DNA of 25,755 bases from Pinisolibacter sp040275425 (GTDB lineage Bacteria; Pseudomonadota; Alphaproteobacteria; Rhizobiales; Ancalomicrobiaceae). Below the pieces are notes generated by a model. It was not told the origin of the DNA. It ran no database searches and saw nothing but the letters and a program-made list of their open reading frames with translations. Below, in pieces: positions 1 to 6,433 of the stretch. The DNA lies in contig JBEOKB010000003.1 of assembly GCA_040275425.1 (NCBI GenBank), positions 1 to 25,755 on the forward strand, given 5' to 3'. A program made the position numbers and the translations under genes. Within the stretch, counting starts at the first letter, position 1. Each line of letters begins with the position of its first letter.

Positions 1-167
1 CGCTGGCCGGGGACGAGCGGATCGAGCGCGCGGGCGCGGCGTCCGTCGACGGTGAGGCGACCCTGCTTCAGCAGCACGGCGGCGGCGGGCAGGCGCGGGA
101 AGTGGATGCGCAGGAAGCGCTCGAGCCGCATGCCCTTCTCGGACGTATGGACGACGCGTTCCGACAC
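1..167 (-). CDS. S4-domain protein, probable second RluA-family pseudouridine synthase (N-terminus only)
   Basis: This partial gene runs off the left edge; about 55 residues are visible. Reading from a GTG at 165-167 the protein contains MRLERFLRIHFPRLP and later QGRLTVDGRRARALDPLVPG, which is an S4 RNA-binding domain. It aligns residue by residue with the N-terminus of the adjacent RluA-family protein (MRLDRWFKVHYPGL ... GQVRVDGKRC), so the two look like tandem paralogues. A purine-rich GAGAGGGCAGGGG lies immediately upstream of the GTG, and the gene starts 11 bases after the preceding stop, so it is probably cotranscribed. The catalytic domain lies outside the window. It could instead be a stand-alone S4 protein, but the RluA-type N-terminus is favoured over the Hsp15 type. 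An ATG at codon 13 is an alternative start. Confidence 0.7.
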   Translation of the reverse strand, partial: MSERVVHTSEKGMRLERFLRIHFPRLPAAAVLLKQGRLTVDGRRARALDPLVPGQ

Positions 168-178
168 CCCCTGCCCTC

Positions 179-1186
179 TCAGTCGTCGTCGACGACGTCG
201 AGGTCGGGGTCGTAGCTCGAGGCGTCGAAGCCGAGCAGGTTCCACGACTGCTTCATGTGGCCGGGCAGCGGCGCGGTGACGTCGATCGTGCCGCGACCGC
301 TGGGGTGGGGCAGGATGATGCGGCGGGCGAGCAGGTGCAGCTTGTTCTGCATGCCGCCGGGCAGTTCCCAGTCGCGCTTGTCGAAGTACTTGGGGTCGCC
401 GACGATCGGGTGGCCGATGTGGGCGGTGTGGGCGCGCAGCTGATGGGTCCGTCCCGTCACCGGCTTGAGCGAGAGCCAGCTCAGGGTCTGGCCGGCGTTG
501 TCGACCACCGAATAGTGGGTGAGCGCGTGGCTGGCACCGTCCTCGCCATGGCGGGCGACGCGCATCTTCTCGCCGTCCTTCTCCTCGTCCTTGGCGAGCC
601 AGGTGGAGATCTTGCCCTGCTTGGGGTGGGGCACGCCCGCCACCAGCGCCCAATAGGTCTTCTTGGCGTGGCGGGAGCGGAAGCTGGCGGCGAGGCCGGC
701 GGCGATCATGCGGCGCTTGGCGATGACCAGACAGCCGGCGGTGTCCTTGTCGAGGCGATGGACCAGACGCGGCACCTGTCCGCGCTTGTCGATCAGCGAC
801 TGGAGCATGGCGTCGACGTGGCGGTGGACGCCGGAGCCGCCCTGGACCGACAGGCCGGCGGGCTTGTTCAGCACCATGACGTCGTCGTCCTCGTAGAGGA
901 CGATCGACTTCAGGAAGGCGGCGTCGCCCTCGAGCGGCTTCTCCTGCACGGGCTGCGGGGCGCGCTCGTGCTTGGCATCGGTGGGCAGCGGGGGCACGCG
1001 CACGACGTTGCCGGGCTCGACCCGGGTCGAGGTCTCGCAGCGCTTGCCGTCGACGCGGACCTGTCCGGTGCGCACGAGCTTCTGCAGCGCGCCGAAGGCG
1101 AGGCCGGGGTAATGGACCTTGAACCAGCGGTCGAGGCGCATCGCCGCCTCGTCCTCGCCGACGGTGATGTTTTCTACGGTCGCCAT
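179..1186 (-). CDS. rluC: RluA/RluC-family RNA pseudouridine synthase
   Basis: The product (335 aa) isomerises specific uridines to pseudouridine, most likely in 23S rRNA, in the cytoplasm. Visible features are an N-terminal S4 RNA-binding domain (about residues 16-65, MRLDRWFKVHYPGL), then the catalytic domain with the family motif HRLDKDTAG at 143-151, where D146 is the expected catalytic aspartate, and the downstream KPVTGRTHQLRAH motif. The C-terminus is acidic (DPDLDVVDDD). The ATG at 1184-1186 is chosen because the homologous region begins there; the open frame extends much further upstream into low-complexity sequence antisense to other genes. The gene lies in the rarA-crcB-rluC neighbourhood common in Rhizobiales and is followed by a paralogous S4 protein. 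The RluC rather than RluD assignment rests on this context and is less sure than the family. Confidence 0.9.
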   Translation of the reverse strand: MATVENITVGEDEAAMRLDRWFKVHYPGLAFGALQKLVRTGQVRVDGKRCETSTRVEPGNVVRVPPLPTDAKHERAPQPVQEKPLEGDAAFLKSIVLYEDDDVMVLNKPAGLSVQGGSGVHRHVDAMLQSLIDKRGQVPRLVHRLDKDTAGCLVIAKRRMIAAGLAASFRSRHAKKTYWALVAGVPHPKQGKISTWLAKDEEKDGEKMRVARHGEDGASHALTHYSVVDNAGQTLSWLSLKPVTGRTHQLRAHTAHIGHPIVGDPKYFDKRDWELPGGMQNKLHLLARRIILPHPSGRGTIDVTAPLPGHMKQSWNLLGFDASSYDPDLDVVDDD

Positions 1187-1290
1187 GAGGATCCTCTCGT
1201 AGCCCCCGTGATGGAGGAAAGCGCGGGCGGGCGCAAGGCCGCAGGCGGGAGAGGAGGCATCGGCGCGGGCGGGATGCGACCCTTCGCACG

Positions 1291-1325
1291 CATCGAGGCC
1301 CGGTCGGGGGGACCGGGCCTCGATG
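1291..1325 (-). terminator. Strong hairpin downstream of the outer-membrane protein gene
   Basis: A perfect 15-bp stem (arm CATCGAGGCCCGGTC at 1291-1305, complementary arm 1311-1325) closes on a five-base loop of G residues on the plus strand. It starts 22 bases after the stop of the outer-membrane protein gene, reading on the minus strand. No uridine run follows, so it may act as a Rho-independent terminator of the U-poor type or as an mRNA 3'-end stabiliser. It separates that gene from rluC. Confidence 0.65.
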
Positions 1326-1346
1326 GTCGTCGTCCGAGAGGTCGGA

Positions 1347-2963
1347 TCAGCGGGCGGCGGGCTTGTCGTCGCCGATGTGATAGGTGGCCTGGAGGAACAC
1401 CGTGCCGCGATCGAACTTGAAGGTCTCCGGCGACTGGGGAACGCCGGGGAACGGGAACTGGGTGTGGCCGGAGGTGGTCGCCATGTGGGTGTAGCGACCG
1501 CCCAGACCGACGCTGAAGCCGTTGCCGAGCATGTAGGAGGCGACACCCTCGAGCTGGACGCCCCAGCCGGTGCCCTCTTCGGGCAGCATCGAGATGTCGT
1601 CGCGCAGCCAGTGCGTGTCCGAGCCGGTGAACTGGACCCAGGGCAGGACGGCGGCGTCACCCGAGAGCCTGATGCGGTCGGTGACCATCACGTCGCCGGC
1701 GACGCCGAGACGGACGCCGACCCACTTCTCGCGCTGGGTGATGGTGAGCCGACCGGGCTCGACGATTCCGGGCGAGCAGATGAAGGGATTGCTTCCGGCC
1801 TGGACGCAACCTTCGGCGTTCTGACGCTGCTGGTGGAACTGACCTCCGACGAAGGCGCCGCTCTTCCAGCCGTCGCCGCGCGCGAAGACGTAGCCGAGGT
1901 CGCCCCAGCCGTAGAGCGAGCGGCCGCCTCTCTGGGTCGAGTCGGTGGTCGAATAGGGGACGGCCGCCGGGGGGAAGTCCTCGTCGACCAGCTTGCCGCC
2001 GTTCAGCAGCGATCCACCGATCACCCCCTTGACGAACAGGCCGCCGGCGAGATCGACGCGACCGAAGGTCTCGCCCGCCAGACCGCCGAGTCCGCCGTAG
2101 GTCAGGCGCGAATTCATCTGGCCGTGGTCGAAGGGATCGTAGAGATCCTTCTGGAAGCGGCTCATGCCCCAGCCCATGCGCGTACCGAATTCGGCGGTCG
2201 CCCCGGCGAAGAGCGAGGGCACCGGCGCGGCGGCCGGCGTGCCGGTCATCGGCACGAGACGATAGTTCACGCCCACCTTGAACAGATGCTGATCGCGCGA
2301 GATCGAGGCGGTGGTCGGATTGTTGATCGCCATGGCGACGTCGGGCATGGAGACGGTCTTCGATCCGAAGGAGTACCAGTCGTACTCCGCCTTGACCGAC
2401 CACGTCGGCGTGACGGCGTATTCGCCGCCGGCGCCGAGGAGCCAGCCGAAGCGCCCGGCGTCACCGGCGCCGGTATTGTCCCAGAAGAAGACGTCCCAGG
2501 CGTGCTGATCGGCGGCATAGGCGACGCCGGCCTTGGCGAAGACGAGGCCGTTGCCGACGGCGTAGCCCAGGCGCGCGGCGGCGCTGCCCAGCAGCTTCGT
2601 GTCGGTCCGACAATTGAAGGTGTACCAGAAGGTGCCGCAGGGGACGTTGCCGCGAATGTCGGCGAACGCCAGATCGGCCTCGAGGCCATAGACCCAGGCG
2701 CCGGTCTGGCGATTGATGCCGATGGTTCCGCCGACGAACATGCCGTCGTTGCCCTGCCGTCCCATCGCGTCGGGGACGCTCAGGGCTCCCGCGGAGTTCG
2801 ACCAGTCGGCGCCGCCCCAGGACTTGCCCCAGTTGGCACCGACGTAGACGCCGCTCCAATCGGTAGCCGTGCGGGCGGGCGAGGCGGCGCGATCGGCCGC
2901 GGAGGCCCCGGCGATCGGCGCGAGACCGAGAAGAGCCGCGACTGCAATACGATAAAGGGTCAT
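1347..2963 (-). CDS. Two-domain outer-membrane protein: Omp25/31-like barrel fused to an omptin-like barrel
   Basis: The product (538 aa) begins with a signal peptide (MTLYRIAVAALLGLAPIAGASA, cleavage likely before ADR). Residues about 35-237 form an Omp25/31-type small beta-barrel with the WSGVYVGANWG opening and a terminal strand HLFKVGVNYRL. After a short Pro/Ala linker (about 238-250) comes a second barrel of about 285 residues ending in VFLQATYHIG. This part resembles omptins by eye: GGKLVDEDF corresponds to the omptin GGNMVDQDW region, and GSDTHW to the omptin NDEHY region. It thus keeps D327/D329 and D449/H451 at the positions of the OmpT catalytic residues Asp83/Asp85 and Asp210/His212. 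Activity is inferred, not shown. The ATG at 2961-2963 is preferred to a GTG three codons upstream because it starts the signal peptide. The gene is apparently monocistronic. Four cysteines (C110, C118, C386, C396) could pair in loops. Confidence 0.85.
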   Translation of the reverse strand: MTLYRIAVAALLGLAPIAGASAADRAASPARTATDWSGVYVGANWGKSWGGADWSNSAGALSVPDAMGRQGNDGMFVGGTIGINRQTGAWVYGLEADLAFADIRGNVPCGTFWYTFNCRTDTKLLGSAAARLGYAVGNGLVFAKAGVAYAADQHAWDVFFWDNTGAGDAGRFGWLLGAGGEYAVTPTWSVKAEYDWYSFGSKTVSMPDVAMAINNPTTASISRDQHLFKVGVNYRLVPMTGTPAAAPVPSLFAGATAEFGTRMGWGMSRFQKDLYDPFDHGQMNSRLTYGGLGGLAGETFGRVDLAGGLFVKGVIGGSLLNGGKLVDEDFPPAAVPYSTTDSTQRGGRSLYGWGDLGYVFARGDGWKSGAFVGGQFHQQRQNAEGCVQAGSNPFICSPGIVEPGRLTITQREKWVGVRLGVAGDVMVTDRIRLSGDAAVLPWVQFTGSDTHWLRDDISMLPEEGTGWGVQLEGVASYMLGNGFSVGLGGRYTHMATTSGHTQFPFPGVPQSPETFKFDRGTVFLQATYHIGDDKPAAR

Positions 2964-3030
2964 GCCACACACCCGAGAGCAACACGAAAACGGCCGCCCA
3001 CCGCGGCCGCGTCAACGTTCTCTTAACTAT

Positions 3031-3046
3031 TTCTCGTGTGCGAGAG
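3031..3046 (-). promoter_or_regulatory. Inverted repeat in the promoter region of the outer-membrane protein gene
   Basis: The 144-base gap between the outer-membrane protein start and crcB is locally AT-richer than its surroundings. It contains the inverted repeat TCTCGTGTGCGAGA (3032-3045). Read on the minus strand, TTGCGA precedes it and AATAGTTAA follows it, a plausible but weak -35/-10 arrangement that would put the repeat in the spacer, where a regulator could bind. This is a pattern observation only. Confidence 0.3.
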
Positions 3047-3107
3047 TTTCGCAATTGCAGATTCGCAACACTCCGCACGCAAAGCGGGAGGGTGGCGCGC
3101 GAGCGGA

Positions 3108-3521
3108 TCACGTCGCCAGGAAGGCCCTGGTGGCGAGGAGCGTCACCGTCAGGGCGGCCACCGACGCGGCGACCGAACCGAGGGCATAGCCGATCGCCAG
3201 CCCCTGGGCGCCGCGCTGCCACAGCACCACGGCATCGAGCGAGTAGGCGGAGAAGGTGGTGAAGCCGCCGAGGACGCCGGTCATGAAGAACAGGCGCAGC
3301 GCGTCCGAGCCGGTGCCGGGAGTTCGGGTCATCAGGACGCCGGCGAAGGCGCCCATCACCGCCGAGCCGATCACGTTGACGCCGAGGGTGCCCCAAGGGA
3401 AGTGTGGACCGAAGGCGGCGACGGTGGCGAGGTTGACGCCGTAGCGCAGGGTCGAGCCGAGCCCGCCGCCGAGGAAGACCAGGGCGAGGAACCAGATCTG
3501 GGTCGAGACGGGAAGCGGCAT
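3108..3521 (-). CDS. crcB: CrcB/Fluc fluoride ion channel
   Basis: This small inner-membrane protein (137 aa, the usual Fluc length) forms dimeric channels that export fluoride. Four hydrophobic segments are visible. Family motifs are GGGLGSTLRYGVN (18-30), GTLGVNVIGS (44-53, carrying the pore-region Asn), and TGVLGGFTTFSAYS (81-94, with the phenylalanine/serine-threonine fluoride track and Na+-site region). The ATG at 3519-3521 has GGAGGG about nine bases upstream. The gene is transcribed divergently from bioM across a 165-base spacer. I looked for a fluoride riboswitch in that spacer and did not find its conserved core. A single crcB of this length implies a homodimer of the proteobacterial type rather than a heterodimeric pair. 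Confidence 0.93.
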   Translation of the reverse strand: MPLPVSTQIWFLALVFLGGGLGSTLRYGVNLATVAAFGPHFPWGTLGVNVIGSAVMGAFAGVLMTRTPGTGSDALRLFFMTGVLGGFTTFSAYSLDAVVLWQRGAQGLAIGYALGSVAASVAALTVTLLATRAFLAT

Positions 3522-3613
3522 GAGCGACACCCTCCGAGACGGTCCCTCCTCAATGCCTTCTCGACACGACGCTGTCACGAGGGCGCGGCAGGGAAACGGC
3601 GCAATTTCGTTCC

Positions 3614-3644
3614 CTTGACAGCTCTCGACGTTCTCTCCAAACAT
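3614..3644 (+). promoter_or_regulatory. Candidate sigma-70 promoter for bioMNY
   Basis: A perfect CTTGACA (-35, 3614-3620) lies 67 bases upstream of the bioM start and is followed after 18 bases by AAACAT (3639-3644) as a weak -10. The CTTGAC form matches the usual alphaproteobacterial -35. No BioR box (TTATnnATAA-type) or BirA-type operator is visible in the crcB-bioM spacer, so regulation by biotin is not evident from this sequence. Confidence 0.45.
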
Positions 3645-3686
3645 CCGCGACCTCCGAGGAGGACGCGCGAGGGGAGACGAGACGAG

Positions 3687-4421
3687 ATGGCGGACACCGG
3701 TCCCGTCGCCGGCGCGACGACCCCGACGCGAACCGATCGACGCCAGACCATCGTGTTCGACGACGTCTCGGTGGTGCGCGAGGGGCGGATCGCGCTGAGG
3801 CGGGTGACGCTCAGGCTCGAGGAGCGGCGCATCGGCATCGTCGGGCTCAACGGCTCGGGCAAGTCGACCCTGCTCAAGACCATCATCGGACTGGTGCGGC
3901 CGAGCGAGGGGCGGATCAGCGTCGACGGGCGCGACGCCGTCGGCGAGGCGCGCGAGGTGCGGGCGCAGACCGGCTTCCTGTTCCAGAACCCGGACAGTCA
4001 GATCGTCTTTCCGATCGTCGGCGAGGATCTCGCCTTCGGGCTGAAGAACCACGGCTTCTCGAGGAAGGAGACGGCCGAGCGGGTGGCGACGGCGCTGGCG
4101 CGGCTCGGCATCGGCGCGCTCGCCGAGCAGCGCATCCACGAGCTCTCCGGCGGCGAGAAGCAACTGGTGGCGCTGGCGGGCGTCTTGGCGATCGAGCCGA
4201 AGACGGTGCTGTTCGACGAGCCGACCTCGCAGCTCGATCTCAGGAACCGCAACCGCATCCGCGAGGTGCTGGCGCGCCTGCCCGAACAGGCGATCGTCGC
4301 CAGCCACGATCTCGACCTTCTCGCCGACTTCGACCGGGTGCTGGTGATCGAGGCGGGGCGGATCGTGTTCGACGGGGCGGCGGCCGAGGCGCTGCGCATC
4401 CACGTCGCGAGGGCGTCATGA
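3687..4421 (+). CDS. bioM: BioM, ATPase subunit of the biotin ECF transporter
   Basis: The product (244 aa) is an ABC-type ATPase that energises biotin uptake by BioY through the transmembrane BioN. Motifs are in order: Walker A GLNGSGKST (53-61), Q-loop Q100 in LFQNPDSQIVFP (the QNPDxQ form typical of ECF/CbiO ATPases), signature LSGGEK (153-158), Walker B VLFDEPT (174-180) with D-loop SQLD, and H-loop H207. The ATG at 3687 follows GGGGAGA; a longer open frame upstream has no homology and runs through the crcB region antisense. The stop overlaps the bioN start as ATGA, indicating translational coupling. The first 20 or so residues are Thr/Arg rich and poorly conserved, so a slightly later start is possible. 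Confidence 0.92.
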   Translation: MADTGPVAGATTPTRTDRRQTIVFDDVSVVREGRIALRRVTLRLEERRIGIVGLNGSGKSTLLKTIIGLVRPSEGRISVDGRDAVGEAREVRAQTGFLFQNPDSQIVFPIVGEDLAFGLKNHGFSRKETAERVATALARLGIGALAEQRIHELSGGEKQLVALAGVLAIEPKTVLFDEPTSQLDLRNRNRIREVLARLPEQAIVASHDLDLLADFDRVLVIEAGRIVFDGAAAEALRIHVARAS

Positions 4422-5038
4422 TCGACGGGCTCGGGCGGGCCGGCACGACGGCGCTGCATCGGCTGCCGGCGGGCGTCAAGCTCGTCGGGCTGGCGGTGCT
4501 CGCCACGGCGCTGTTCCTGATCGAGGACGCCGCGATCCTGGCCGGCGCGGCGCTGGTCGGACTTGCGGCGGCGCTCTCCACCGGGGTGGGCGCGGCGCGG
4601 CTCGTGCGTCTCTCGGCGTGGCCGCTCGCGCTGATCGGCGCGGTCGGCGTGGTCGACTGGTGGCTGGTCGACGCGGCGACGGCGCTGACGGTGGTGCCGC
4701 GGCTCGTCGCCCTCGCCTTCTTCGCCCAGGCGGTGACGCTGACCACGACCACGGGCGAGCTGACCGCCGCGCTCGAGGCCGCGCTCGCCCCGCTGGAGCG
4801 GATCGGCCTCGTCGACGCCCGGCGAGTCGCGCTGACGCTGACGCTCGCCGTCCGCTTCGTGCCGCTGATCGTGGAGGAGGCGCGCGAGATCCGCGAGGCA
4901 CAAGCGGCGCGCGGGCTCTCGGGCCATCCACTCGCGCTGATCGTGCCGCTCGTGGTGCGCGTGCTGGTGCGGGCGGAGGAAGTCACCGATTCGATCGACG
5001 CGAGAGGCTTCCCTCCGAGGCGAAATATCAATATGTGA
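4418..5038 (+). CDS. bioN: BioN, transmembrane T-component of the biotin ECF transporter
   Basis: The product (206 aa) belongs to the CbiQ/EcfT family and couples ATP hydrolysis by BioM to the substrate-binding protein BioY. Hydrophobic segments cover most of the first 150 residues. The two Ala-Arg-Gly signatures that contact the ATPase subunits are visible at AARG (163-166, within EAQAARG) and at DARG (194-197, within SIDARGF). The gene starts inside the bioM stop codon (ATGA overlap) and is followed 33 bases later by bioY, so the three genes form one operon. It is shorter than generic EcfT proteins (about 260 aa), as BioN proteins are. Confidence 0.92.
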   Translation: MIDGLGRAGTTALHRLPAGVKLVGLAVLATALFLIEDAAILAGAALVGLAAALSTGVGAARLVRLSAWPLALIGAVGVVDWWLVDAATALTVVPRLVALAFFAQAVTLTTTTGELTAALEAALAPLERIGLVDARRVALTLTLAVRFVPLIVEEAREIREAQAARGLSGHPLALIVPLVVRVLVRAEEVTDSIDARGFPPRRNINM

Positions 5039-5071
5039 TGCGCCGACGTTCACTCCGGGAGAATGAGAACC

Positions 5072-5629
5072 ATGAGCACCCGTGACCTGGGCTTCGTCGC
5101 CCTCTTCGCCGCCCTGATCGTGGCGCTCGGTATCCTGCCGGCCCTGCCGATCGCCGGTCTGCCGGTTCCGATCACGCTGCAGTCGCTCGGCGTCATGCTG
5201 GCGGGGCTGATCCTCGGGCCGAAGCGCGGCACGGCGGCGGTGGCGGTGGTGATCGCGCTGGTGGGCATCGGTCTGCCGGTGCTGGCGGGCGGACGCGGCG
5301 GTCTCGGCGTGTTCTTCGGGCCGACGGCGGGCTTCCTGTTCGGCTGGCTGCTCACGGCCTGGGTCGCCGGGTCGGTGGCGATGCGGCTCGACCGCGAGGG
5401 GCGCGAGCCGGGCGTGCGACTGGCCGGGCTGATCGGCGGGGCGATCCTCGGCGGCATCGTCGTGCTCTACGCCTGCGGCATCGCCTGGTTGACGCTCTAC
5501 ACCAAGATCCCCTTCAACAAGGCCTTCGTCGGTTCGATGATGTTCGTGCCCGGCGACGTGGCCAAGGCGCTGGTGGCGACCTTCGTCACGGTGCAGGTGC
5601 GTCGCGCCTTCGCGCTCGAGCGCAAGTGA
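5072..5629 (+). CDS. bioY: BioY, biotin-binding S-component
   Basis: BioY (185 aa) is the membrane-embedded high-affinity biotin-binding subunit of the ECF transporter. Six hydrophobic segments are apparent. BioY motifs are GLPVPITLQSLGVMLAGLILG (29-49), FFGPTAGFLFGW (81-92), YTKIPFNKAF (143-152) and the late VPGDVAKA (159-166). Two in-frame ATGs occur; the second, at 5072, lies ten bases after GGGAG whereas the first, at 5063, is only one base from it, so 5072 is chosen. As last gene of bioMNY it indicates a dedicated transporter and a cell that can scavenge biotin. The gene converges on the minus-strand membrane-anchored gene at 5717-6250. Confidence 0.93.
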   Translation: MSTRDLGFVALFAALIVALGILPALPIAGLPVPITLQSLGVMLAGLILGPKRGTAAVAVVIALVGIGLPVLAGGRGGLGVFFGPTAGFLFGWLLTAWVAGSVAMRLDREGREPGVRLAGLIGGAILGGIVVLYACGIAWLTLYTKIPFNKAFVGSMMFVPGDVAKALVATFVTVQVRRAFALERK

Positions 5630-5673
5630 GGCGAACGGAGCGGCGGAGCGGGCTCGACCGATCCGTCTTCTCC

Positions 5674-5699
5674 GCGCGCCGACACCCCGGAGGGCGCGC
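5674..5699. terminator. GC-rich hairpin between convergent genes
   Basis: In the 87-base gap between bioY and the convergent unknown gene, GCGCGCC (5674-5680) pairs with GGCGCGC (5693-5699) across a 12-base loop. The stem is short and no T run follows on either strand, so function as a shared terminator is only a possibility. Confidence 0.3.
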
Positions 5700-5716
5700 C
5701 GCGCGACCGGGGTCGA

Positions 5717-6250
5717 TCAGTAGGACGTCCGCGCCGACAGGTTGCGCATGTCCGCGTCCTCCTGGAGCGCCTCGCGCCGCATGTCGCCCATGTTCCGCAT
5801 GACGATCGCGCTCTCCGCCCGATCGACGCGGGCGCGGTCGAAGGGCCGCTTTGCGAGCGTCGCCTGGATGTGCTCCTCGAACATGGGGACCCGAAGCTGG
5901 ATCTGCGTCGTGGAGACGGCCGAGCCGGACAGGGCGAAGCCGCCGCAGTCGGGGACGACGCGGCTCTTGTTCTCGGCGAGCGCGGTGACGACGGCGCCGC
6001 ATTCCAGAAGCGGGGCCGAGGCGAAGTACTTCATGTTCAGCTTCACGCCCTTGTCCGTGCGATCGACGCCCCAGATCTCGATCTTGCCGTCGCCGTCGCG
6101 GCGCGGCAGGGAGGTCCTGGCCGTCACCAGCAGGGACTCGGCCTGGGCCTTGGAGAGCGCGAACACGGTCGGATCGCGATTGAGGCGCTCATGCGCGAAA
6201 TAGGCGATGCCTCCAGCCACGACGACGGCGACGGCGATTTTGTCCAACAT
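5717..6250 (-). CDS. Membrane-anchored protein of unknown function
   Basis: I do not recognise a family. The product (177 aa) begins with one hydrophobic segment (residues 4-19, KIAVAVVVAGGIAYFA) that is not followed by a clear cleavage site, so it is probably an uncleaved anchor with the rest in the periplasm. The soluble part contains a Lys-rich beta-looking stretch (KIEIWGVDRTDKGVKLNMKYF), two cysteines (C84, C102) that could form a disulfide, and a charged Arg/Glu/Asp/Met-rich C-terminal helix region (about 137-172). The ATG at 6248-6250 has AGGGG seven bases upstream and is preferred over a GTG six codons earlier. It sits alone between bioY and rarA. Upstream, at 6302-6315, is the palindrome AATTCTCGTGAATT. 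Confidence 0.65.
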   Translation of the reverse strand: MLDKIAVAVVVAGGIAYFAHERLNRDPTVFALSKAQAESLLVTARTSLPRRDGDGKIEIWGVDRTDKGVKLNMKYFASAPLLECGAVVTALAENKSRVVPDCGGFALSGSAVSTTQIQLRVPMFEEHIQATLAKRPFDRARVDRAESAIVMRNMGDMRREALQEDADMRNLSARTSY

Positions 6251-6298
6251 GACCCACCCCTGGTTCACTCGATGCTCCCCAGGGTAGTGCTGCGCGCT

Positions 6299-6318
6299 TT
6301 AAATTCTCGTGAATTGAA
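6299..6318 (-). promoter_or_regulatory. AT-rich palindrome upstream of the unknown gene at 5717
   Basis: Within otherwise GC-rich sequence, TTAAATTCTCGTGAATTGAA (6299-6318) is an inverted repeat with 7 of 8 positions paired around TCGT. It is 49-68 bases upstream of the start at 6250, a suitable position for an operator or promoter element. No regulator can be named. Confidence 0.3.
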
Positions 6319-6433
6319 CAGCTCCAAGTAATCACCTCTCGCCACGAAGCGTCGAAGTGATGGTCCGACATGGCAGCGGCGATCTCGGCGGCGAGTTCGG
6401 CATCGCCGGACCGCGCTCGGCACGACGGCGCGA

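Noticed and set aside
1323..3026. A 567-codon open frame on the plus strand across the outer-membrane protein and rluC spacer
   Set aside because: It is antisense to a gene with clear signal peptide and barrel motifs; its translation is Gly/Ala/Arg/Asp-rich with no recognisable domain, as expected for the opposite strand of GC-rich genes.
3036..3686. Upstream extension of the bioM reading frame
   Set aside because: It would run through crcB and the divergent promoter region and adds no homologous sequence; the ATG at 3687 with its purine-rich upstream is sufficient.
3522..3686. Possible fluoride riboswitch upstream of crcB
   Set aside because: The conserved fluoride-aptamer core (ATGGCGCC-like start and CTGATG-like segment) is not present on the minus strand.
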